A DNA stretch of 8,222 nucleotides from JBFLVN01 sp040758475 (GTDB taxonomy: Bacteria; JAGRBM01), in NCBI GenBank assembly GCA_040758475.1, contig JBFLVN010000165.1:1-8222 (forward strand), written 5' to 3'. Below are positions 1-6,486 of the stretch, piece by piece. The notes under the pieces were generated by a model. That model did not search any database and was not told the DNA's origin. It saw only the letters and a program-made list of their open reading frames with translations. Positions within the stretch are counted from its first letter, which is position 1. Each line of letters opens with the position of its first letter. A program made the position numbers and the translations under genes.

Positions 1-2227
1 AACCCTCGGCCACCGTCTTCCCCGCGTTCATAGCCAGCACGGGAGAATCGTTCACCGGCGTGATCGTAAAGACGAACGTCTGCCCGGAAATCGTGTTGAT
101 CCCATCCGAAAGGCTGAACCCGAAAGAGTCGGAGGGCTGACCATCGGTCCCATCGTGCAGGTAATCGACCTGATTGGCATTGATATCGGCCTGGGTGAAT
201 GTGCCGCTGACCCCCACGGGCGATCCGCCCAAGCGCACCTGCCCGTAAAGGGGAGGCGTCACCAGGGTATAAGTGAGTTGGGCGGCCGTGTTATCGGCGT
301 CGTTGTAGAGAAGCACCGCGGACCCAATGATGCCCGCCGCGCCTTCCGCGACGATAAGCCCCGTGTTGTTTACAAGCGTGGGCGCCAGATTGGGAACGAC
401 CGTCACGGTCACAGCCTGGCTATCGGACGCCGTGGGAGTGCCGCTGTCGGTCACTTGAACGGTGATGTTGAAGGTGCCGGGCGTGCCGGGGCCCGTACCG
501 CTCCAATCCAGGGTGCCATCCCCATTGTCCGTAAAGAGAAGCCACGCCGGCTTGTTCAAGACGGCGAAGGTGAGCGTATCGGTCGTATCCAGGTCGCTCG
601 CCGTCACCTGGGGGGCGGAAACAGGGCCGCCTTGCCCCACCGTGATGTTCGCGATGGCCGCCAGTACGGGCGCGCGATTCCCCACGATCACCGGCGGAAC
701 CGGAACAGGAACGGCCGTCGCGCCGTTGAACGCGATGGGGTCTACAAAAGTCATCTGGACCGGATTGCCGCTCCGGACGACGAGCGTTCCGTCGTTGTCG
801 GTTCCGCCCACAAGGCCACCCACGGTCAGGAGACCTGTCCCCAATTGGAAAATTCCCGTCGCCGGACCCGTCTCCGTGAGGATCACATCTTCGGATTCAC
901 CCGTCGTGTTGTTAGCGATCGTGGCGGCTAGCGTATCCGCCAGAGGCGTGGTATCCAGGTCGATATCCGTCACTTGAACGGCAAGCCCGCCGCCACCCAA
1001 GGTATCGCCCGCCACAATCGCCGCCGGGAACGTCACGACCGGGTCCACCGCCCGATTGGAGAGCTGCGCGGCGGTGAACGCTCCGCTCAAGCTGTTTGCA
1101 CTGGAATTAATCTGCACCGAAGTAAGCGTGGGATGGATCGTTCCCCTGGGAAGAAATACGATTTCCAGCGAATGATTCCCTGCTGGTATCTGGGGTGTGG
1201 GAGAAATGGAGTAATTCCCCGCGGCGTCGGTGATGAACGTCTGCTGAAAAACGATCTTGTCCATCGGATCGTTGTTCGTATCGAAAGTCGGGCTCCCCAC
1301 GCGCACTTCGACTCCCTGGAACGGGGACGTCTGCGCGCCAGCCGTGTGCTGGATGTTCCCCGAGAGCGTGCCCCGCCCGCCTTCCGGTTCCGCCGTAGCG
1401 AACAAATCCAGGGTGCCGTTCGGAGGGGTCACCAAGATAGGCGCAACCGTCCGGCGGCCCGCCTCGGCATAAATGGGGGTCGGGGCCATGCTGTTGCTTA
1501 AGCCATTGAGCATGGCCGAAATTTCATAAACCCGGCCGGGAGGGAGGTCGATGCGGTAATAGCCGCCATCCAGTCCCACCGTGTCGCATTCAGGCGTATC
1601 CGCCGCGGGTGGAGCCGCGCCGCTACAAAAAGCGTTGAAAACCGGCAGATCGACTCCCGTCTCCCGGTCCCGAACGAAAATGGCCCCGTAATCACGGGGC
1701 TGGGCGCATCCGGCATCGGCGCAAAGAAGCCCCCGAATGGTCGCAAGGGTCGAAGGCGCCGTGACATTTACCACCACATCCACAGCGCTGGTCAGGACGT
1801 CCCGCGTCGAAGAACCTTCGTAGAAATGAAGCTTGTTGGGGATCACTTTATCCCACACGAAGATAGTCACGACGAATCGGCGATCTTCCCCGGTAGGCAC
1901 CACAAGCGGAGGCAAGTCGAGCAATTCATTCGGCGCAGCGCAAGGGACTCCAGGATAGGCAGGACCGCACTGCTTTAAATAATCGCCGAAATCCGGGTCG
2001 TCCGTGTAAACCCTTTGAGCCACGAGGGCACCGGTCGTTTCGTCGAACACCTTGATTCCGACGTGCTCGAAATCTTCAGCGTCGTAATCGGCCTTGCTGA
2101 CGAAGGTGATGCGTGCGGCAGTATCACTTGATTGGCTCGTGCATCCGGCGGCCATGCCGGAGACCAAAAAAACTACTGCCGCAAGCGCGAAAATCTTGCG
2201 GCCTGCCGGAACCCTGTTGCGCTTCAT
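1..2227 (-). CDS. Large multidomain surface lipoprotein with Ig/cadherin-like and CSPG-like modules (3' end outside window)
   Basis: An uninterrupted minus-strand frame runs from the ATG at 2227 to the left edge (742 residues, no stop). A Shine-Dalgarno GGGGGAG (2242-2236) lies 8 nt upstream. Residues 1-29 form a lipoprotein signal: basic MKRNR start, hydrophobic core, lipobox AAGC with acylated Cys29; Thr30 favours outer-membrane sorting in Gram-negatives. Residues 35-160 match nothing I recognise. Two carboxypeptidase-regulatory-like segments follow at about 162-248 and 286-372. Residues 397-505 hold a beta module with a TETGPATGIF core and a later DNDGTL turn. A PVPVP linker leads to a putative-Ig/dystroglycan-type cadherin-like domain (517-612; SDLDTTDTLTF, NGDGTLDWSG). 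A CSPG/cadherin-like repeat (613-725; YTLVTPPLYGQV, DYLHDGTDG) comes next, and another begins at 726. Six further cysteines (87, 96, 169, 174, 201, 214) lie only in the N-terminal third. Such modules usually serve adhesion or act as extracellular stalks; that role is inferred. Confidence 0.9.
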   Translation of the reverse strand, partial: MKRNRVPAGRKIFALAAVVFLVSGMAAGCTSQSSDTAARITFVSKADYDAEDFEHVGIKVFDETTGALVAQRVYTDDPDFGDYLKQCGPAYPGVPCAAPNELLDLPPLVVPTGEDRRFVVTIFVWDKVIPNKLHFYEGSSTRDVLTSAVDVVVNVTAPSTLATIRGLLCADAGCAQPRDYGAIFVRDRETGVDLPVFNAFCSGAAPPAADTPECDTVGLDGGYYRIDLPPGRVYEISAMLNGLSNSMAPTPIYAEAGRRTVAPILVTPPNGTLDLFATAEPEGGRGTLSGNIQHTAGAQTSPFQGVEVRVGSPTFDTNNDPMDKIVFQQTFITDAAGNYSISPTPQIPAGNHSLEIVFLPRGTIHPTLTSVQINSSANSLSGAFTAAQLSNRAVDPVVTFPAAIVAGDTLGGGGLAVQVTDIDLDTTPLADTLAATIANNTTGESEDVILTETGPATGIFQLGTGLLTVGGLVGGTDNDGTLVVRSGNPVQMTFVDPIAFNGATAVPVPVPPVIVGNRAPVLAAIANITVGQGGPVSAPQVTASDLDTTDTLTFAVLNKPAWLLFTDNGDGTLDWSGTGPGTPGTFNITVQVTDSGTPTASDSQAVTVTVVPNLAPTLVNNTGLIVAEGAAGIIGSAVLLYNDADNTAAQLTYTLVTPPLYGQVRLGGSPVGVSGTFTQADINANQVDYLHDGTDGQPSDSFGFSLSDGINTISGQTFVFTITPVNDSPVLAMNAGKTVAEG

Positions 2228-2235
2228 GAAAAAAA

Positions 2236-2242
2236 CTCCCCC
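2236..2242 (-). promoter_or_regulatory. Ribosome binding site of the lipoprotein gene
   Basis: GGGGGAG on the minus strand, 8 nt upstream of the ATG at 2227. It supports that start, as does the lipoprotein signal peptide that begins there. Confidence 0.7.
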
Positions 2243-2325
2243 GCCCAGCATTTCCCCAACACCGGAAAAAAGCCCCTTGGCCGCTTCACCACGAGCAAGG
2301 CCCGGGACTCTCCCGTATCTGGGGT

Positions 2326-2331
2326 ATATTA
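2326..2331 (-). promoter_or_regulatory. Candidate -10 element (TAATAT) for the lipoprotein gene
   Basis: The minus strand reads TAATAT here, five of six matches to the sigma70 -10 consensus, in an AT-rich island within GC-rich DNA. No recognisable -35 hexamer lies 16-18 bp upstream, as is common at activator-dependent promoters. The predicted start of transcription is near 2319-2320, giving a leader of about 92 nt. Confidence 0.35.
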
Positions 2332-2354
2332 ATGAATTACCGATGGCGGCGTCG

Positions 2355-2368
2355 GTGAGATATGTCAC
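2355..2368. promoter_or_regulatory. Crp/Fnr-family-like operator palindrome
   Basis: The sequence GTGAGATATGTCAC contains GTGA-N6-TCAC, the core of the Crp consensus. It is symmetric at 12 of 14 positions (GTGAnATATnTCAC), centred at 2361/2362. The flanking bases do not extend the symmetry and the outermost T/A pair of the E. coli consensus is missing. The centre is about 41.5-42.5 bp upstream of the start predicted from the -10 element at 2331-2326, the spacing used by class II Crp/Fnr activation. No Crp/Fnr gene is in the window, so the regulator is unknown. Confidence 0.45.
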
Positions 2369-2490
2369 GCGAGAACAATGCATAACCCACTGATTTAATT
2401 GATATTTTCATGTTTTTACACTCTGCTTCGCAAGCCCTAGCGGCGAAACCTCTTGGGTCTTTTCCGGACCGTGGTATAGGCCTCCCCGCT

Positions 2491-3522
2491 ATGACGACCT
2501 CCGCCTGGGGCGACCCCATCACCAAGCACTTTTTCGCCCTGACTCCCAACGAAGTCTTGGCGGCCATCGAAGAAGCCGGGTACCGCTGCACAGGCCTCTG
2601 TTATCCGCTCGGAAGCTATGAGAACCGCGTTTACGAAGTGGAAGTGGAAGAAGACCCTTCCAGGGGAATCGTCAAAAAAGATGTCTCCTCCCTGCGCCGG
2701 GTCGTGAAGTTCTACCGCCCCGGGCGCTGGACGCGGGAACAGATCCTCGAGGAACATCAGTTCCTCGCCGAACTATCCGAAAACGAAGTCCCCGTGATCG
2801 TTCCCCTCCCCCTCTCGGAAGGGAAAACCCTGGGGACGAACAAGCAAACCGGCTTATTCTATGCCCTATTTCCAAAGGTTGGCGGACGGGCGCCCGAAGA
2901 TCTCTCGGAAGATCAGTTCCAGTGGCTCGGCCGCCTCTTGGGGCGCCTTCACAACGTGGGAGCGGCGAAACTCGCTCCCCACCGGGTACGCCTGACGCCC
3001 GAAACTTACGGCCTCTCCAATTTGAATTACTTATTGGAACAGAACCAGCTCCCGGCGGAAATGCGCCCCGCCTACGAAGCAGCCGTCCGGGAAATCTGCC
3101 GCCTCTCGGAACCCCTTTTTGCAAAGACGAAGACGCTTCGGATTCACGGAGATTGCCACGCGGGAAACATCCTTTGGGGGAAAAGTGGCCCCTTTCTCCT
3201 CGATTTCGATGACATGGTGATGGGCCCGGCAGCGCAGGACCTCTGGCTTCTCCTTCCAGGCCGGGATGAGGAAGGGAAAGCCGCGCTCGAAGCACTCCTG
3301 GAAGGATACGGCCAGATGAGGGGCTTTGACCGGGAAGAGTTGCGTTTGATCGAGCCTCTTCGCGCGCTGCGGTTCGTCCACTACTCCGCCTGGCTGGCCC
3401 GCAGGTGGAGCGATCCGGCCTTCCCCCGGGCTTTCCCCCACTTCGGAACGCCCAAGTACTGGGGCGAAATGACACGAGACCTGCAACAACAAGCCGTGCT
3501 GGTCCGTGAGGTGTTGGGATAA
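2491..3522 (+). CDS. srkA: Stress response serine/threonine protein kinase SrkA (YihE/RdoA family)
   Basis: Cytosolic Ser/Thr kinase with an aminoglycoside-phosphotransferase-like fold; the E. coli member protects cells during envelope and oxidative stress. Matches to that protein run along the whole length: SYENRVYE (42-49), ATP-site Lys73 in VVKFYRPGRW, then ILEEHQF (85-91), catalytic loop HGDCHAGNILW (219-229, Asp221 catalytic, Asn226 metal), the DFG-equivalent LDFDD (237-241), QDLW, and IEPLRALRFVHYSAWLARRW near the C-terminus. I chose the ATG at 2491 (343 aa, close to the 328 of E. coli). An in-frame ATG at 2410 adds 27 residues without family resemblance and has no Shine-Dalgarno; a weak TAGG lies 10 nt before 2491. 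About 13 extra residues (roughly 54-68) precede the lysine strand compared with E. coli. No clear promoter was found. It converges on glpK with 7 bp between the stops. Confidence 0.93.
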   Translation: MTTSAWGDPITKHFFALTPNEVLAAIEEAGYRCTGLCYPLGSYENRVYEVEVEEDPSRGIVKKDVSSLRRVVKFYRPGRWTREQILEEHQFLAELSENEVPVIVPLPLSEGKTLGTNKQTGLFYALFPKVGGRAPEDLSEDQFQWLGRLLGRLHNVGAAKLAPHRVRLTPETYGLSNLNYLLEQNQLPAEMRPAYEAAVREICRLSEPLFAKTKTLRIHGDCHAGNILWGKSGPFLLDFDDMVMGPAAQDLWLLLPGRDEEGKAALEALLEGYGQMRGFDREELRLIEPLRALRFVHYSAWLARRWSDPAFPRAFPHFGTPKYWGEMTRDLQQQAVLVREVLG

Positions 3523-3529
3523 AAAGTTT

Positions 3530-5005
3530 CTAAACCCGCCGAACGGCGTCGTGCCAGCGTTCCAGGCGCACCCGGCGCTCGCGGGTCGAAAACCGGGGAA
3601 CGAAGTCCGTATCCTTTTTCCACGCGCGGCGGACGGCGGAAGAATCGCGCCAGATACCGGCGCCGATACCCGCGAGAAAAGCCGCTCCCATGCCCGTCGT
3701 TTCGATGAGGCGAGGCCGGATGACCTTGCGCCCCAGAATGTCGGCCTGGAATTGCATGAGAAGGTTGTTGACCGCGGCGCCGCCGTCAGCCTTGAGTTCC
3801 TTGAGCCGGACGCCCGAATCCTTCTCCATGGCCGTCAGGAGATCACAGACCTGGAACGCCATAGCTTCGAGCGTGGCGCGGGCGAGGTGAGCTTTGGTCG
3901 TGCCCCGGCTGATGCCCGTGATCATCCCGCGGGCTTCCGGGCGCCAGTGCGGAGCGCCAAGGCCCGTAAGCGCCGGGACGAAGCTCACTTCGCCCGAATC
4001 GGGCACGCTCGCCGCCAGAGCTTCGATCTCGGGCGCCGAGGCGATGAGCCCGAGTCCGTCGCGGAGCCACTGGACGGCCGCTCCCGCGATAAAGGCGCTT
4101 CCTTCGAGGGCGTAGGTCGTCTCGCCAGCCAGATTCCAAGCGATGGTCGTGAGCATCCGGTGTTTCGAGACAATGGGCTTCTTCCCCGTGTTCAGGAGAA
4201 CAAAGGCCCCCGTGCCATAGGTTGATTTGGCCGAACCCACCTCGAAGCAGGCCTGGCCGAAGAGGGCCGCCTGCTGGTCGCCGGCCACACCGGTGATGGG
4301 CGTCCCGTCGGGGAGAAAATCGAGGCCCTTCGTCGTGCCGAAGTCTCCGGCGTTGGGCCTTGCCTCCGGCAGCATGGTGTAGGGGACGTGAAAGAGCTTG
4401 AGCAGGTCCCGGTCCCAGCGAAGCTCCCGGAGATTGAAAAAAAGCGTCCGGGAAGCGTTTGAATAATCCGTCGCGTGCACGTGCCCTTGGGTGAGCTTGG
4501 CGATGAGCCAGGAATCCACCGTGCCGAATACGACGCGCCCTTCCCGCACGCGCCGGGCAAGGGTCGAATCGTTCTTGAGGAGCCAGGACACCTTCGTGCC
4601 CGAGAAGTAGGGGTCGAGGAGAAGACCGGTCGTTTTCTGAACCTGTTTCTCGTGGCCCTGCTTGCGGAGTCGGTCGCAATCGGGCGCTGTCCGGCGATCC
4701 TGCCAAACGATGGCGTTGCAAGCCGGCTCGACGAGCTTCCGGTCCCAGAGGACGGCCGTCTCCCGCTGGTTCGTGATTCCGATGGAAGCCACGCGGCTCC
4801 CGTACGGAAGCCCCGCGACGATCTGCTGGCACGCGCGAACGGTCGAGAGCCAGATATCATTGGGATCGTGTTCGACCCACCCCGGCCGGGGATAAATCTG
4901 GCGGAATTCGACGTTCGTGCGGCCGATGACTTCGAGATCCTGGGTGAGGGCCAGGACCGTCGTGCCGGTCGTCCCCTGATCGATGGCAAGAATCACGTCG
5001 TGCAT
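3530..5005 (-). CDS. glpK: Glycerol kinase
   Basis: Phosphorylates glycerol with ATP to sn-glycerol 3-phosphate, feeding glycolysis and phospholipid synthesis; cytosolic FGGY-family sugar kinase. The full 491 residues align with E. coli GlpK (about 500). Seen: phosphate-binding DQGTTGTT (9-16); glycerol ligands by homology Arg81 and Glu82 (NQRET), Tyr133 (DPYFSGTK) and Asp243 (GVAGDQQAALFGQ); STYGTGAFVLLNTG (261-274); LTGLGAPHW (346-354); the C-terminal FGGY signature around KADGGAAVNNLLMQFQADIL (405-424). The stretch that in E. coli carries the fructose-1,6-bisphosphate loop (Gly-Gly-Thr-Arg) reads LDFLPDGTP here (228-236), with no arginine, so that inhibition is probably absent. Start ATG at 5005 with AGAGGG (5016-5011) 5 nt upstream. 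The membrane-protein gene ends 60 bp upstream on the same strand, so cotranscription is likely. No glpF or glpD lies nearby. Confidence 0.97.
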   Translation of the reverse strand: MHDVILAIDQGTTGTTVLALTQDLEVIGRTNVEFRQIYPRPGWVEHDPNDIWLSTVRACQQIVAGLPYGSRVASIGITNQRETAVLWDRKLVEPACNAIVWQDRRTAPDCDRLRKQGHEKQVQKTTGLLLDPYFSGTKVSWLLKNDSTLARRVREGRVVFGTVDSWLIAKLTQGHVHATDYSNASRTLFFNLRELRWDRDLLKLFHVPYTMLPEARPNAGDFGTTKGLDFLPDGTPITGVAGDQQAALFGQACFEVGSAKSTYGTGAFVLLNTGKKPIVSKHRMLTTIAWNLAGETTYALEGSAFIAGAAVQWLRDGLGLIASAPEIEALAASVPDSGEVSFVPALTGLGAPHWRPEARGMITGISRGTTKAHLARATLEAMAFQVCDLLTAMEKDSGVRLKELKADGGAAVNNLLMQFQADILGRKVIRPRLIETTGMGAAFLAGIGAGIWRDSSAVRRAWKKDTDFVPRFSTRERRVRLERWHDAVRRV

Positions 5006-5065
5006 GCAATCCCTCTTCTTCTTCGTTCTTCCGGCGGAATTCCCGGCGGGGAAACGGGTACGGCC

Positions 5066-5476
5066 TCAGCCGTTGGAATTAGCAGGTGGGCCCGCCGCCC
5101 GTTCGCTGGCCTCTCTGAGGGCCTGGCTCCGGGTGAGGTGGAAAATCCGGCGGGTGTCGAGGAGATCGACGATGGCGACGCATGCGAGAGCCAATGCCAG
5201 GAGCAAGAACGCTCCCCAATACCCGAGGAAAAAGCCGTAACGGCCCCGGAAATCGAAAGCATGGACTCCGAGAAGAAGCATGACCATGAGCAAGACGATG
5301 AGCAGCGAGCCGAACCACCGTCGGGCGAGGCGGGAGAAATTTGAAAACGGGACTTCGTCGGCCCGCGGTGCCGTAAAGACGCGCCACTCGACCCTTGCCA
5401 GCTGGACCGCGACGAACAAGCCCGTCGCGCATACAAGCGCCGTCGGCAAAACGTCGAGTGCGGGAACTCCGTCCAC
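5066..5476 (-). CDS. Small hypothetical membrane protein, three predicted helices
   Basis: A 136-residue protein of a family I do not recognise. Hydrophobic segments lie at about 9-28, 56-73 (GSLLIVLLMVMLLLGVHAF region) and 82-105 (GYWGAFLLLALALACVAIV). The loop 29-55 carries many arginines (VEWR, RLARR) and the C-terminal tail is basic (DTRRIFHLTR), so by the positive-inside rule the N-terminus faces out and both the loop and tail face the cytoplasm. It starts with GTG at 5476; GGAG (5488-5485) sits 8 nt upstream, which decides the start. It lies 90 bp after the receiver-protein gene and 60 bp before glpK, all on one strand. Other frames through this stretch give Arg/Ser/Gly-rich shadows. 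That it is a gene is supported by the coherent helices and the ribosome binding site; its function is unknown. Confidence 0.78.
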   Translation of the reverse strand: MDGVPALDVLPTALVCATGLFVAVQLARVEWRVFTAPRADEVPFSNFSRLARRWFGSLLIVLLMVMLLLGVHAFDFRGRYGFFLGYWGAFLLLALALACVAIVDLLDTRRIFHLTRSQALREASERAAGPPANSNG

Positions 5477-5484
5477 GCGGCAAA

Positions 5485-5488
5485 CTCC
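5485..5488 (-). promoter_or_regulatory. Ribosome binding site deciding a GTG start
   Basis: GGAG on the minus strand, 8 nt from the GTG at 5476. No ATG offers an alternative start for the membrane protein at this point. Confidence 0.6.
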
Positions 5489-5566
5489 AACTCCAGAGAA
5501 TGGCTCGGCAGATTCCTAAGAAGAGAAGGCTACCCGGGACGCCCCGGACAAGGCAACGGCGGGCTT

Positions 5567-6382
5567 TTACGCGTTCATCTCCCGCATGAGGAGTTTGGCG
5601 ACTTTCCGCACGCGCTCTTGCATCGCCGCTTCGGCGGTGCCGCCGCGGCCGTCATCGCCTTTGTACATATACATGGCGGGATGGAGGCGTTTCATCGCTT
5701 CTTCCAACCGGGGCTCTCTCTTCCGGCCCGAGAAAAAAAGCACTGGGACGGGCATGAGCTGGCGGCTTTTTTCGAATTGGCGGACCGCCATGGCCGTTTG
5801 GAGCCCATTGAGAACAGGCATTTCGAGGTCGATGACCAGAAGGCCGATGGGCGTATCGGGCGCCGCCGCGATTTCACCGTACCGCTTGACGAGTTCGCTG
5901 CCGTTGGCGCAGTGAACCACGTTCCGGGCCACCCCCAAATCCGTGAAAATATTGGAAATCACCTTCCGGACGAGTTGCTCGTCGTCAGCCACGAGGACGG
6001 TGCCAAGCGCCCCGTCGTAATAAACGTCCGCTTCGACGGGCTCCAAGGTAACGGCTTCTTCGACCTCCATGGCAGAGGCGAGTTCTTCGAGAAACGCCTC
6101 GTCCGAAGCTCCAGGAGCTTTCTTGGAAGGACCCGCCGCCGCGGAAGCCGCGAGGCCGCGGGCCTCCGGGGAGTTGAGGCGCGTTCCGCAAACCGTGCAA
6201 TTGACGACCTCATCCCCCCGATCAAGCAGGACGAAGACTTCGACGTCTTTCCCGCATTGGCGGCAATGGGCTTGGGGGAGGTTCTTGGCAAACCGCACGG
6301 GCGTCTCACTGGAGGGCTGAAAAATATGCGAAAGATCGCCATCCCCTGGGCGGTAATTCGCTGATAGCCCCGTGCTCTTCAT
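5567..6382 (-). CDS. Single-domain response regulator with N-terminal zinc ribbon
   Basis: A 271-residue cytosolic signalling protein. Residues 40-65 form a four-cysteine zinc ribbon (CRQC at 40-43, CTVC at 62-65). An Ala/Ser-rich then acidic linker (about 72-118) follows. Residues 127-267 form a CheY-like receiver domain: metal-binding Asp133-Asp134 (VADDEQLVRKVI), phosphoacceptor Asp185 (VIDLEMPVLNG), switch Ser218 (LFFSG) and Lys241 (MYMYKGDDG). All residues for phosphorylation are present. No DNA-binding or enzymatic output domain follows, so it probably signals by protein contact. An upstream in-frame TTG (6409) would add nine residues; I prefer the ATG at 6382 because GGAG (6393-6390) lies 7 nt before it. 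It probably leads a unit with the membrane protein and glpK, and diverges from the DUF507 gene. No histidine kinase is in the window, so its input is unknown. Confidence 0.9.
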   Translation of the reverse strand: MKSTGLSANYRPGDGDLSHIFQPSSETPVRFAKNLPQAHCRQCGKDVEVFVLLDRGDEVVNCTVCGTRLNSPEARGLAASAAAGPSKKAPGASDEAFLEELASAMEVEEAVTLEPVEADVYYDGALGTVLVADDEQLVRKVISNIFTDLGVARNVVHCANGSELVKRYGEIAAAPDTPIGLLVIDLEMPVLNGLQTAMAVRQFEKSRQLMPVPVLFFSGRKREPRLEEAMKRLHPAMYMYKGDDGRGGTAEAAMQERVRKVAKLLMREMNA

Positions 6383-6389
6383 ATAGGCA

Positions 6390-6393
6390 CTCC
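6390..6393 (-). promoter_or_regulatory. Ribosome binding site of the receiver-protein gene
   Basis: GGAG on the minus strand, 7 nt before the ATG at 6382. It favours this start over the TTG at 6409. Confidence 0.6.
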
Positions 6394-6397
6394 GAGA

Positions 6398-6414
6398 GGG
6401 GCTGGGCAAGCCCC
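6398..6414. other. Short inverted repeat upstream of the receiver gene
   Basis: GGGGCT and AGCCCC form a perfect 6-bp stem with a 5-nt loop, just upstream of the receiver gene's ribosome binding site on the minus strand. It could form in that gene's leader RNA or be a protein site. There is no T-tract, so it is not an intrinsic terminator. Function unknown. Confidence 0.35.
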
Positions 6415-6448
6415 GAAGCCACGTAAGCTAGCGAATCTGATACCATTT

Positions 6449-6477
6449 TTGACATTCCAACCCTCGTGCCATAGAGT
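6449..6477 (+). promoter_or_regulatory. Sigma70-type promoter for the DUF507-MMPL operon
   Basis: A perfect -35 box TTGACA (6449-6454), an ideal 17-bp spacer, and TAGAGT (6472-6477), four of six matches to the -10 consensus. Transcription should start near 6484, leaving a leader of about 110 nt before the DUF507 ATG. It is the best promoter match in the window. Confidence 0.6.
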
Positions 6478-6486
6478 GCCGCAAGT

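Noticed and set aside
155..931. Plus-strand open frame of 258 codons, and neighbouring plus-strand frames up to about 1500
   Set aside because: They lie antisense to the lipoprotein gene, are Arg/Gly/His-rich and match no family. The minus frame has a signal peptide, a ribosome site and recognisable domains across the whole interval.
2399..2443. Possible srkA promoters built on TTGATA (2399) or TTTACA (2415)
   Set aside because: Neither has a credible -10 hexamer at 16-18 bp, so I could not place the srkA promoter.
2410..2490. Upstream ATG start for srkA at 2410
   Set aside because: No Shine-Dalgarno precedes it and the 27 added residues do not resemble the family; it also overlaps the AT-rich control region.
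2672..3475. Minus-strand open frame of 267 codons opposite srkA
   Set aside because: Arg/Gly/Pro/Ser-rich composition typical of a shadow in GC-rich DNA; srkA on the other strand matches its family end to end.
3537..3548. CGCCG/CGGCG hairpin at the glpK 3' end as a terminator
   Set aside because: It lies within glpK coding sequence, has a 2-nt loop, and the nearest T-run is about a dozen bases beyond the stem.
3843..4832. Minus-strand open frame of 329 codons inside glpK in another frame
   Set aside because: An out-of-frame reading of glpK; Arg/Gly/Pro/His-rich and without family resemblance.
4475..5344. Plus-strand open frame of 289 codons opposite glpK and the membrane-protein gene
   Set aside because: It spans two real minus-strand genes and their gap, and has no domain I recognise; open by base composition.
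4993..5490. Alternative minus-strand frame of 165 codons over the small membrane protein
   Set aside because: Ser/Arg-rich, overlaps the glpK start, and lacks the coherent helices and ribosome site of the 5066-5476 frame.
5534..5547. CCGGG/CCCGG hairpin between the receiver gene and the membrane-protein gene as a terminator
   Set aside because: The stem is only 5 bp and is followed on the minus strand by a mixed pyrimidine stretch, not a T-run; readthrough into the next gene is more likely.
5618..6364. Plus-strand open frame of 248 codons opposite the receiver gene
   Set aside because: Antisense to a complete zinc-ribbon/receiver protein with all catalytic residues; no independent support.
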